A stretch of DNA of 64,000 nucleotides. It comes from Arthrobacter sp. Leaf337. Lineage in GTDB: Bacteria > Actinomycetota > Actinomycetes > Actinomycetales > Micrococcaceae. Position 1 is the stretch's first letter. Every line of letters begins with the position of its first letter. The stretch spans positions 3,981-67,980 of the forward strand of contig NZ_LMPC01000012.1 of the NCBI RefSeq assembly GCF_001423745.1. The letters run 5' to 3'. Below the pieces are notes generated by a model that searched no databases, had not been told where the DNA came from, and saw only the letters and a list, made by a program, of their open reading frames with translations. The position numbers and the translations under genes are program-made. This document shows positions 48,235 to 56,482 of the stretch, one piece after another.

Positions 48235-48366
48235 GTTAATCCCGGTTAAGGGCTTGTTTGTGCCGGGACCATTGAAAGTGTCGGTGCTCCGGAATAGTGT
48301 CTGGTTTGTCTTCACTGACCATCCCTCCGCCGCGGTCCGTTGCCGCGGCCACCGACAGGAGCCACA

Positions 48367-49188
48367 ATGCCCAGCCCTGACATCACGCCCGGCGCACCCT
48401 GCTGGATCGACCTCATGACATCGGATGCCGCCAAAGCCAAGCAGTTCTATGGAGAACTGTTCGGGTGGGACTTCCAGACCGGCGATGAGGAAAAATACGG
48501 CGGCTACATCACGGCCTCGAAAAACGGGAAGTCCGTGGCAGGACTCATGCAAAAGGATGAAACGATGGCCGGCTTCCCTGACGCCTGGTCCACCTACCTG
48601 CGTTCGGACGACGCCGCCGCCACAGCCGAAGCGGTCACGGCGCACGGCGGACAGGTCTTCATGGGGCCGATGGACGTCCCGGAGCAGGGCCACATGGCCA
48701 TGTTTGGCGACGCCACCGGCGCGGCCATCGGCATCTGGCAGCCCCGCGAAATGACCGGCTTCGAACTCGTGGCCGAGCCCGGTGCCGCGGCCTGGCACGA
48801 ACTCCACACCAAGGACTACGCCACCGCCGTCAAGTTCTACCAGGACGTCTTCGGCTGGGACACGGACGTCATGAGCGACACCCCCGAATTCCGCTACACC
48901 ACGCTGGGCAAGGGAGACTCGGCCAAGGCGGGAATCATGGACGCCTCGGCCTACCTGCCGGCGGAAGTCCCGTCCAACTGGCAGGTCTACTTCGCCGTGG
49001 AGGATGCCGACGCGTCCATTGAAAAGGCCGTCAGCCTTGGCGCGCGGGTGATCGACGGACCGGACGACACCCCGTTCGGCCGGCTGGCAACCCTGGCCGA
49101 CCCCACCGGGGCAATGTTCAAGATCGTTGCGGACACCCGGCAGGACGCCGCCGATCCGGCCGACTCAGGAGACACCACCGGGGCCTAA
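48367..49188 (+). CDS. VOC-family protein, tandem glyoxalase domains
   Basis: A 273-residue protein with two vicinal-oxygen-chelate modules (about 5-125 and 135-255). Each has the ...AKQFYGELFGWD / AVKFYQDVFGWD signature and a PxxM-type closing strand. Members resemble Streptomyces CFP30B-type glyoxalase/bleomycin-resistance proteins; the substrate is unknown. The start is ATG 48367 with AGGAG 6-7 bases upstream, rather than the earlier frame at 48340. A perfect 12-bp terminator hairpin follows 38 bases after the stop. Confidence 0.9.
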   Translation: MPSPDITPGAPCWIDLMTSDAAKAKQFYGELFGWDFQTGDEEKYGGYITASKNGKSVAGLMQKDETMAGFPDAWSTYLRSDDAAATAEAVTAHGGQVFMGPMDVPEQGHMAMFGDATGAAIGIWQPREMTGFELVAEPGAAAWHELHTKDYATAVKFYQDVFGWDTDVMSDTPEFRYTTLGKGDSAKAGIMDASAYLPAEVPSNWQVYFAVEDADASIEKAVSLGARVIDGPDDTPFGRLATLADPTGAMFKIVADTRQDAADPADSGDTTGA

Positions 49189-49226
49189 CGAGCCGCCGCG
49201 TTCCATTTAAGAAAATTGATCTAAGA

Positions 49227-49273
49227 AATACCGGCCAGCCGCTTCCATCGGAGCTACTGGCCGGTATTCTTTT
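49227..49273 (+). terminator. Terminator after VOC gene
   Basis: Perfect 12-bp stem AATACCGGCCAG / CTGGCCGGTATT (49227-49238 and 49257-49268), followed by CTTTT. Confidence 0.85.
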
Positions 49274-49558
49274 GCCATGTCCGGCACATGGGGCGGGCCG
49301 GCACATGCACAAAACCACTGCCGCAGAACACTGTTGCCGGGACAGGGCCGATGCTGCCCTGTGGCCGGCGGTGACCGTTTCGCTGGGGGACGTCTCGCAG
49401 AATGCACGCTGAATCAATCACACGTTCATTCGACTCTGTTTTGCTGTGCCGGAAACTGCTTGACCAGGAGTAAAGTCCGGGCCCTTTTGTCCGCGCCACA
49501 AAGCCGGACACATTCCACCGAGCCCTTACCCGGGGCACCCTAATGAGAGTTAGAGCGG
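49274..49558 (+). promoter_or_regulatory. Upstream region of the secreted nuclease gene
   Basis: 285 non-coding bases. One GTTCATT half-site lies near 49424, but no second unit follows at an 11-base distance, so a PHO box is not supported. TTGACC near 49459 could be a -35, without a good -10. Nothing else is seen. Confidence 0.4.
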
Positions 49559-52500
49559 ATGAAACGCACACCATGGAAAATTACGCTGGGCACGGCGTTG
49601 TCAGCGGGGCTTATCGCAGCCCCGCTGACAGCCGTCCCGGCGTTCGCAGTGGAGGTCTCACCGGCCGCTGCGGGCACGTCACCAGTGGTCATCAATGAGG
49701 CGTACCTCAGCGGAGGCAGCTCCGGAGCGGCCTACAAGAACAAATTCGTAGAGTTGTACAACGCGTCCGATGCGCCGGTTTCGCTGGATGGCTGGTCCCT
49801 TCAGTACCGCTCGGGCACGGGAACGGCCGCCCCCAATGGAGTGGCGGCCCTCAAGGGCAGCATCCCTGCGAAGGGTTACTACCTGGTCCAGGGTGGAGCC
49901 AACGGAGCGCCCAGCCCCGCCGGCGCCGACCTGCCCACTCCGGACCTGGTGGCCACCGGCTTGAACCCGTCCGGAACCACAGGCACCCTGGTCCTGGCCA
50001 GGCAGGCCACTGCCCTCACTCCGCTGGCCACCGGTTCGGTGATCGAGCCCGCCAACGTGGCTGACCTGCTGGGGTACGGCACGTCCAATACGTTCGAAAC
50101 GCAGGCTGCCACCGCGCCCGCCAGCAACACCGATGTCAAGAGCCTGAACCGCACCAACGGAGCGGACTCCAACAGCAACGCGGCCGACTTCACCCTCAGC
50201 GCCACCATCACCCCGACGGCGGCCGGCGGCACCGTGGACCCCGGTCCCGTCGATCCCGGTCCCGTAGATCCGGCGCCTGCGCCCAGCGCAAAGACCATCG
50301 CTGAAATCCAGGGCACCGGTGCGGCCAGTCCGTTCGTCGGCGCCAGCGTTACGACGCGGGGCAAGGTGACCGCGGCGTTTCCCACCGGCGGCTTCTCCGG
50401 CTTCTACGTCCAGACCCCCGGGACCGGCGGCGATCTGACGCCGGCCAACCACACGGCGTCGGACGCTGTCTTCGTCTACTCCCCCGCAACGGTGGGCTCG
50501 GTCACCATCGGTGATTACGTCGAAATCACCGGCCCCGTCAGCGAGTTCTTTGGCATGACCCAGGTGAATGTTGCCGACGCGGCAGGGCTTAACAAGCTCG
50601 CCGAGGCGGCTCCGGAGGTGAAGTCCACCAGCTTCTCCCTCCCGGCGGATGAAGCCTTCCGTGAATCCCTGGAAGGCATGCTGCTGGCACCGCAGGGACC
50701 CGTGACTGTCACTGACAACTACTCCCTGAACCAGTACGGCGAAATCGGCCTGGCCGGCGGCACCACACCGCTAGAGCAGCCCACCGCAGTGGCCCCGTAC
50801 GGTTCGGCCGAGTACACCGCAACCGTTGCCGCCAACGCAGCCCGCGGCATAAAGCTGGACGACGGCGCCACCACCAACTTCCTCAAGGACGCCGCCACCA
50901 AGGCGCAGGTGCTGCCGTACCTGACCACATCGGATCCCGTCCGCGTCGGATCACCCGTGACGTTCCAGACCGACGTGGTGCTCAGCTACGCCAACAACTC
51001 CTGGAAGTTCCAGCCGCTGACCCACCTGACGCCGGAAAACGCCGGCCTCATCCAGCCGGCCACCTTTGGCGCCACCCGCGCCGAGGCCCCCGCCGCCGTC
51101 GGAGGCAACCTCAAGATTGCGTCCTTCAACGTGCTGAACTACTTCCCCACCACTGGCGACACGCTGACCGGTTGCACGTTCTACACCGACCGTGACGGCA
51201 ACCCCATCACTGTCCGCGGCGGGTGCGACGCCCGCGGTGCCGCAAATGCCGAGAACCTCAAACGCCAGCAGGACAAAATCGTGGCCGCCATCGGCAAGTC
51301 CGGCGCCGACGTGGTGTCCTTGATGGAAGTTGAGAACTCCGCGCAGTTCGGAAAGGACCGCGACGATGCCCTGGCAAAGCTCGTGGAGGCTCTGAACATT
51401 TCCACACCGGGGATCTGGGACTACGTCCGTACGCCCGCCAATGCTCCCCCGCTGGCTGACGAGGACATGATCCGGACTGCGTTCATCTACAAGAAGGCCG
51501 CCGCGGAACCGGTGGGCGAATCCATCATCCACAACGACACCGTGGCCTTCGCCAGCGCCCGCAAACCGCTGGCCCAGGTCTTCAAGCCAGTTGGCGCGTC
51601 CGAGGACAAGAAGTTCATCGCCATCGCCAACCACTTCAAGTCCAAGGGCTCTGCCGCCACTCCGGAGGACACCGACCAGGGCCAGGGCGCCTCGAACCTT
51701 GCCCGCACCGAGCAGGCCAAGTCACTCCTTGCCTTCTCGAACGACCTTCAGGCTTCGACGGGCACCGACAAGGTCTTCATGCTGGGCGACTTCAATTCCT
51801 ACGCCAAGGAAGACCCCCTCAACGTCCTCACCGCTGCCGGCTACGTCAACCAGGACGAGAAGGCCAAGAACGCTGACGGCTCCGCCAAGCACTCCTACCT
51901 GTTCGGCGGCCTGGTGGGTTCGCTGGACCACGTCCTTGCCTCGCCGGGCGCAAACGCCGTGGTCACGGGCGCCGACATCTGGAACATCAACTCCGTGGAG
52001 TCCGTGGCGCTGGAGTACAGCCGGTATAACAACAATGTGACCAACTACTATGCGCCGGACCAGTTCAGGGCAAGCGACCACGATCCCGTGGTGGTGGGCC
52101 TTGATTTGCCGGCCGCACCAGTCCTGCCGCCGAGCGTTGACCTGAACTTCCTGGGCATCAACGATTTCCACGGCCGCATCGACTCCAACACGGTCCTGTT
52201 TGCCGCCACCATCGAAAAGCTCCGCGAAGCGGCCGCTCCGGGCGCCACGGCCTTCCTGTCCGCGGGAGACAACATCGGCGCCTCGCTGTTCGCTTCCGCC
52301 GTCGCCAAGGACCAGCCCACCATCGATGTGCTGAACGCCCTGGAGCTGCAGGCGTCCGCCGTGGGCAACCACGAGTTCGACGGCGGCTGGACGGACCTGC
52401 GGGACCGCGTCGTCGCGGGCGGAACGAACGCCAAATTCCCGTACCTCGGCGCCAACGTCTACAAGAAGGGCACCACGGAGCCGGCCCTGCCGGAATACAC

Positions 52501-54151
52501 GGTGCTGGAGATGAACGGCGTGAAGGTGGCCGTGATCGGTACCGTCACCCAGGAAGTGCCGTCGCTGGTCACGCCCGCCGGAATCACCGAACTTGGGTTC
52601 GGCGATGCCGTGGAAGCGATCAACCGCGTGACGGCGAAAATCACCGCCGACAAGCTCGCCGACGTCATCATCGTGGAAAACCACGACGGCGCAGGGTCCG
52701 GTACCCCCGACGGTTCCACTTTGGAGCAGGAAATCGCAGCCGGCGGCCCCTTCGCCAAGCTCGTCAACGAAACCTCCCCCGAGGTGGACGCCATCTTTAC
52801 CGGCCACACCCACAAGCAGTATGCCTGGGATGCTCCGGTCCTGGATGCCAACGGCCAGCCAACAAGCAGGACGCGTCCCATCGTCCAGACCGGCAGCTAC
52901 GGCGAGTTCATCGGCCAGATCCAGCTGACGATCGACACCAGGACGATGCAGGTGACCGGCTACAAAGCGGGCAACGTCAAGCGCACAGTCCCCACCACGA
53001 CCGAGACGGCCGCGGACCTCGTGACCAAGTACCCGCGCGTGGCAGCAGTCAAGGCGATCGTTGACAAGGCTGTGGCCGACGCCGCAGTCATCGGCAACCA
53101 GCCGGTCGGCAAAGTCACCGCTGATATCACCACGGCCTTCACGCCCGCCACGGCAACAAGCCCGGCATCCCGTGACGACCGCGCCAGCGAATCCACCCTG
53201 GGCAACCTTGTGGCGGATTCACTGGTGGACGCACTCAAGGCACCGGACCTCGGCGCCGCCGAAATCGGCGTCGTGAATCCCGGCGGCCTGCGCAACGAAC
53301 TGTACTTCGCGCCGGACGGAACCATCACCTACGCGGAAGCGAACGCCGTGCTTCCGTTCGTGAACAACCTCTGGACCACGTCTCTGACCGGGGCACAGTT
53401 CAAAGCGCTCCTCGAACAGCAGTGGCAGACCAACCCGGACGGCACGGTCCCGAGCCGCGCCTACCAGCAGCTCGGATTGTCCAAGAACGTCAACTCCACG
53501 TACGACGCCGCGCGCGCCGCGGGTGAGCGCATCACGTCCATCCGGGTCAACGGTTCGCTCATCGATCCGGCCAAGTCCTACCGCGTCGGCACCTTCAGCT
53601 TCCTTGCAACCGGCGGCGACAACTTCCGGATTTTCAAGGAAGGAACCGGCACTGAGGATTCTGGCCTCGTGGACCGCGACGCCTGGATCAAGTACCTGCA
53701 GGAGCACAATCCGGCATCGCCGGACTTTGCCCGCCGCACTGTTGCCGTGGTGAACACCACGGCGGCCGAGGTCAAGGCCGGCGACTCCATCACGCTGGCA
53801 GTCTCCAAGCTGGATCTCACGTCGCTGGGCAGCCCGGTCAACACCTCGCTGGCGGCCTCCTTTACGGACGCCGCGGGCACGGTTACCCAGCTCGGCACCA
53901 TCCCGGTGTCCGCCGGGGCTGCCGCAGTGGACGTGAAGGTTCCGGCCGGTGCGGCCGCAGGCGCCGGCACCCTGGTGCTGACCGCTGCTGAATCGGGCAC
54001 CGTGGTCAAGGCCGCGGTCCAGGTTGCTGCCAGCGGCCCGGTGCCGCCGGTCTGCACAGCGCCCGTGCCGCCCGCCAAGTGGTACGACTTTGCGGGCTGG
54101 ATCAAGTACGGCCTGGCCTGGATCCAGTACCAGAAGTGCCTGAAAGGCTAG
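49559..54151 (+). CDS. Secreted nuclease/5'-nucleotidase fusion
   Basis: A 1530-residue exported protein. Order: Sec signal (1-30, ending AFA), lamin-tail-like domain (about 42-200), a PVDPGPVDPGPVDP linker, an OB-like region (about 240-490), an ExeM/NucH-type endonuclease-exonuclease-phosphatase domain (about 520-845: IASFNVLNYF, LMEVENS, MLGDFNSY, ASDHDPVVV), and a complete UshA-type 5'-nucleotidase (about 860-1370: GINDFHGR, SAGDNIG, GNHEFDGG, FTGHTHKQ, NPGGLRNE). It should degrade extracellular DNA and strip phosphate from the nucleotides. No cell-wall sorting motif is seen; the C-terminus (PPAKWYDFAGWIKYGLAWIQYQKC) is of unknown role. The start is ATG 49559. Confidence 0.93.
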   Translation: MKRTPWKITLGTALSAGLIAAPLTAVPAFAVEVSPAAAGTSPVVINEAYLSGGSSGAAYKNKFVELYNASDAPVSLDGWSLQYRSGTGTAAPNGVAALKGSIPAKGYYLVQGGANGAPSPAGADLPTPDLVATGLNPSGTTGTLVLARQATALTPLATGSVIEPANVADLLGYGTSNTFETQAATAPASNTDVKSLNRTNGADSNSNAADFTLSATITPTAAGGTVDPGPVDPGPVDPAPAPSAKTIAEIQGTGAASPFVGASVTTRGKVTAAFPTGGFSGFYVQTPGTGGDLTPANHTASDAVFVYSPATVGSVTIGDYVEITGPVSEFFGMTQVNVADAAGLNKLAEAAPEVKSTSFSLPADEAFRESLEGMLLAPQGPVTVTDNYSLNQYGEIGLAGGTTPLEQPTAVAPYGSAEYTATVAANAARGIKLDDGATTNFLKDAATKAQVLPYLTTSDPVRVGSPVTFQTDVVLSYANNSWKFQPLTHLTPENAGLIQPATFGATRAEAPAAVGGNLKIASFNVLNYFPTTGDTLTGCTFYTDRDGNPITVRGGCDARGAANAENLKRQQDKIVAAIGKSGADVVSLMEVENSAQFGKDRDDALAKLVEALNISTPGIWDYVRTPANAPPLADEDMIRTAFIYKKAAAEPVGESIIHNDTVAFASARKPLAQVFKPVGASEDKKFIAIANHFKSKGSAATPEDTDQGQGASNLARTEQAKSLLAFSNDLQASTGTDKVFMLGDFNSYAKEDPLNVLTAAGYVNQDEKAKNADGSAKHSYLFGGLVGSLDHVLASPGANAVVTGADIWNINSVESVALEYSRYNNNVTNYYAPDQFRASDHDPVVVGLDLPAAPVLPPSVDLNFLGINDFHGRIDSNTVLFAATIEKLREAAAPGATAFLSAGDNIGASLFASAVAKDQPTIDVLNALELQASAVGNHEFDGGWTDLRDRVVAGGTNAKFPYLGANVYKKGTTEPALPEYTVLEMNGVKVAVIGTVTQEVPSLVTPAGITELGFGDAVEAINRVTAKITADKLADVIIVENHDGAGSGTPDGSTLEQEIAAGGPFAKLVNETSPEVDAIFTGHTHKQYAWDAPVLDANGQPTSRTRPIVQTGSYGEFIGQIQLTIDTRTMQVTGYKAGNVKRTVPTTTETAADLVTKYPRVAAVKAIVDKAVADAAVIGNQPVGKVTADITTAFTPATATSPASRDDRASESTLGNLVADSLVDALKAPDLGAAEIGVVNPGGLRNELYFAPDGTITYAEANAVLPFVNNLWTTSLTGAQFKALLEQQWQTNPDGTVPSRAYQQLGLSKNVNSTYDAARAAGERITSIRVNGSLIDPAKSYRVGTFSFLATGGDNFRIFKEGTGTEDSGLVDRDAWIKYLQEHNPASPDFARRTVAVVNTTAAEVKAGDSITLAVSKLDLTSLGSPVNTSLAASFTDAAGTVTQLGTIPVSAGAAAVDVKVPAGAAAGAGTLVLTAAESGTVVKAAVQVAASGPVPPVCTAPVPPAKWYDFAGWIKYGLAWIQYQKCLKG

Positions 54152-54249
54152 TTTCCCGGCCTGACAGCCACTGAACTTGCCCCGCCCCGCGGCCCGGGAA
54201 TCCATTCGGATCCCGGCCCCGGACGCGGGGCATTTTCATGTCCGGGAAC

Positions 54250-54390
54250 CTGCGACCCTCTCTCACTTCCTGCCGCTCCTCCCGCAACGCTCTCTCACTT
54301 CCTGCCGCTCCTCCCGCAACGCTCTCTCACTTCCTCGAAGAAAGTGAGAGAGCGTCGCCGGAAAAGGCTCAGAAAGGGAGAGAGGGTCGG
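54250..54390. repeat. Nested hairpin and tandem repeat, GTGAGRGAGCG family, site C
   Basis: Two exact adjacent 32-bp units (54258-54289 and 54290-54321), each beginning CTCTCTCACTTCC, and a third partial unit starting at 54322. The third pairs with an inverted copy: ACGCTCTCTCACTT against AAGTGAGAGAGCGT (perfect, 14 bp). The outer ends (CGACCCTCTCTC near 54254, GAGAGAGGGTCG near 54378) pair as well. It lies between the convergent nuclease gene and the FAD-protein gene. Confidence 0.8.
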
Positions 54391-54409
54391 GTCGGGTTGG
54401 GGGTGCGGG

Positions 54410-56422
54410 TCAGCGGTCGAGGATGTGGCGGGCTATCTCGTCGGCGTCGCGGAGGGTCCGCTGGCCGCTGCGGTACACCGGCCCCTCCTGCGGCCGCGCC
54501 TCGGCGGCGATGGCCGTCCCCCACTGCGCCGCGGACAGCTGCAATCCCAGCACGTACAGTCCGTCCGAGACGGATCCGTTGGCGCCCAGAGGCCGGTAGG
54601 GGTGCGGGCTGACATCCAGCCCGGAGGTCTCCACCGGTGCGCCCTCCACGGTCATCATCAGCCGGGGGCGGACCAGGCCGTCGGCGAGCAGCTGTTCCAG
54701 CACAGGCGACACGTTGACGGAAACCCTGTTGGCCGGAGCGAGCGCCTCGATCATGGCGCGGGCGTGGATGGCCCCGCCTTTGACCCACGGCGACACGGCC
54801 TTGAAGGAACCGGCCGTGCGGTCCAGCGAAAATTTAGGGTCCGGGCCCACGAACCTGACCACGCCCGCCCGGGCGAGCGCTGCGAGCTGCTCCGCCCGGA
54901 TGGCCGGCGGGCCGCTGGCCAGCCCTTCGACGAACGACTCGAACCAGCCACGCAGGCCGGCGACCCAGGACTCATCGGTGATGCCGCCGTCGGCCACCAC
55001 TGACTTCAGCACCGCCCGCCCGTGGTGCAGCGCCCCGATGGTCATCTTCACGGGGTCGTCCTCCCCCAGCGCCGAACGCCGGGCGTCATCGAGCAGGTAG
55101 TCGACGACGGCGGCATCCACCTCAGCCTGCGACGCGAAGTTCCGTCCGGCCAGGGGAGCTGCCAGGCCCGGAAGGTTCAGCCGCTGGTCCGGCGCCACGT
55201 GCTCGGCCACCAGGTCATCCACTTCGGCCTCCCAGTGGGAGACGCTGTGGGCGTGCGGCCGCATCGTCTCCTGAAGCAGGGCCAGGAATGCCTCCGGCTC
55301 GGTGACGGCGTCCGGACGGGTCCGCACCAGGGTGGAGTAGTAGGCCCAGAGTGCGTCGCGCTGCAGGAGGGGCCACAGGTCGTGGTCGAAGGCGGGGGTG
55401 ATTCCCGCCGCGGCAAACCTTCCGACGGCGGCTTCGGTGCAATACCGCAGCGTCACGCCGGACGGGTAGTACCCCGCAAGGTCCGCCTTGGCCCGGTAAG
55501 GGGTCCCGCGCCGGGACGCCGCGACAATCAGCGGCTCGTCGCCGGACGGGACATACTCCAGGCCGGCCCTCCCCTGCCCGGGAACGCCGCCCGCATTGCC
55601 GTCGCCCTCTGCTGCCACGAACTTCCCGCCCCGGCCCTCGGTCAGCTGGCCCATAACGTCAAAGAAGTTCAGCCCCATGCCACGGACCAGCACGGGCTGG
55701 CCTGCTGGCACCACTGACCAGTCGACGTCGGCAGGAACCGCCGGGGGCAGGTACAGGAGGCCCAGCTGCGCGGCGCCTGCCTGGAGCTCGCGCTGTTCGG
55801 CGTTGAGCCTGGACTCAAGATGGCCCAGGGCCAGCACCACGGAACCGACGGCGAGCGGCCCGCCGTCCTCGAGTTCGACGTCGAACGTTCCGTTTCCTGC
55901 CGGCCGCACAGCGGTGGCGGTGGTGCGGTGGAACTGGACGGTGACGCCCTCCGGAAGGTGCGCGAGCAGCTCGTCCAAGGTGGAGCGGAGGTAGCAGCCG
56001 TACAGGGCGCGGCTGGGAAAATCGCGGGATCCGAGGCTGGCCAGTTCGTGGCGTTCGTCCTCTGTCAGCGAGGGGTGCGCGCTGTCCTGCTGCGCTGCCC
56101 GCCATTTTTCGAACGTGCTGCCGGCCACGGGTGCCGCCAGCTCAGGGTCCTCGGGAATGACGGTGGGATAGAACGACTGCGTGTTCATCAGGTACAGCCG
56201 CGACTGTCCTGGCTGCCACACGTGGCCCGGGCCGGCCGGGTACGGGTCCACCACGTCGATATGGAGGCTGGATGTGGGGAGGCTCGCCGTGCTCCGGGGT
56301 CCGGAAGTCCCGGAAGCGGAGGGGTTCCTGAGCTGCCAGTTGGCGAGGAGCCGCTCCAGGACACTGGTGCCGCGGGGTCCGGCGCCTATTAGTGCCGTCC
56401 GGATGCTTTGCGATGTGCCCAC
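54410..56422 (-). CDS. FAD/NAD(P)-binding protein
   Basis: A 670-residue protein of the FAD-NAD(P)-binding (PF13454-like) group. The N-terminal dinucleotide fold is TALIGAGPRGTSVLERLL, followed by GHVWQPGQSRLYLMNT. The middle part holds VVLALGH and RGMGLNFFDVMGQLTEGRGG, typical of these large flavoproteins; relatives include lysine/ornithine N-hydroxylase-like enzymes and uncharacterised actinobacterial proteins. The start is GTG 56422, because TACTCT (56430-56435) ends 7 bases upstream. The frame runs on upstream opposite the divergent peptidase gene, but this is antisense artefact. The substrate is unknown. Confidence 0.85.
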   Translation of the reverse strand: MGTSQSIRTALIGAGPRGTSVLERLLANWQLRNPSASGTSGPRSTASLPTSSLHIDVVDPYPAGPGHVWQPGQSRLYLMNTQSFYPTVIPEDPELAAPVAGSTFEKWRAAQQDSAHPSLTEDERHELASLGSRDFPSRALYGCYLRSTLDELLAHLPEGVTVQFHRTTATAVRPAGNGTFDVELEDGGPLAVGSVVLALGHLESRLNAEQRELQAGAAQLGLLYLPPAVPADVDWSVVPAGQPVLVRGMGLNFFDVMGQLTEGRGGKFVAAEGDGNAGGVPGQGRAGLEYVPSGDEPLIVAASRRGTPYRAKADLAGYYPSGVTLRYCTEAAVGRFAAAGITPAFDHDLWPLLQRDALWAYYSTLVRTRPDAVTEPEAFLALLQETMRPHAHSVSHWEAEVDDLVAEHVAPDQRLNLPGLAAPLAGRNFASQAEVDAAVVDYLLDDARRSALGEDDPVKMTIGALHHGRAVLKSVVADGGITDESWVAGLRGWFESFVEGLASGPPAIRAEQLAALARAGVVRFVGPDPKFSLDRTAGSFKAVSPWVKGGAIHARAMIEALAPANRVSVNVSPVLEQLLADGLVRPRLMMTVEGAPVETSGLDVSPHPYRPLGANGSVSDGLYVLGLQLSAAQWGTAIAAEARPQEGPVYRSGQRTLRDADEIARHILDR

Positions 56423-56429
56423 GCCCTCC

Positions 56430-56435
56430 AGAGTA
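56430..56435 (-). promoter_or_regulatory. -10 box of leaderless FAD protein gene
   Basis: TACTCT on the minus strand, 7 bases before GTG 56422. Confidence 0.5.
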
Positions 56436-56482
56436 TCTGCATGTGACTTGCTAGCCGCGCGCGGATGCTGTTTCGTAGGGCC

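Noticed and set aside
49274..49558. PHO box in front of the secreted nuclease gene.
   Set aside because: A single GTTCATT half-site is present, but no second unit at 11-base spacing.
54258..54321. Two exact 32-bp repeats considered as a CRISPR start.
   Set aside because: The copies are directly adjacent without spacers, number only two plus a partial, and no cas gene lies nearby.
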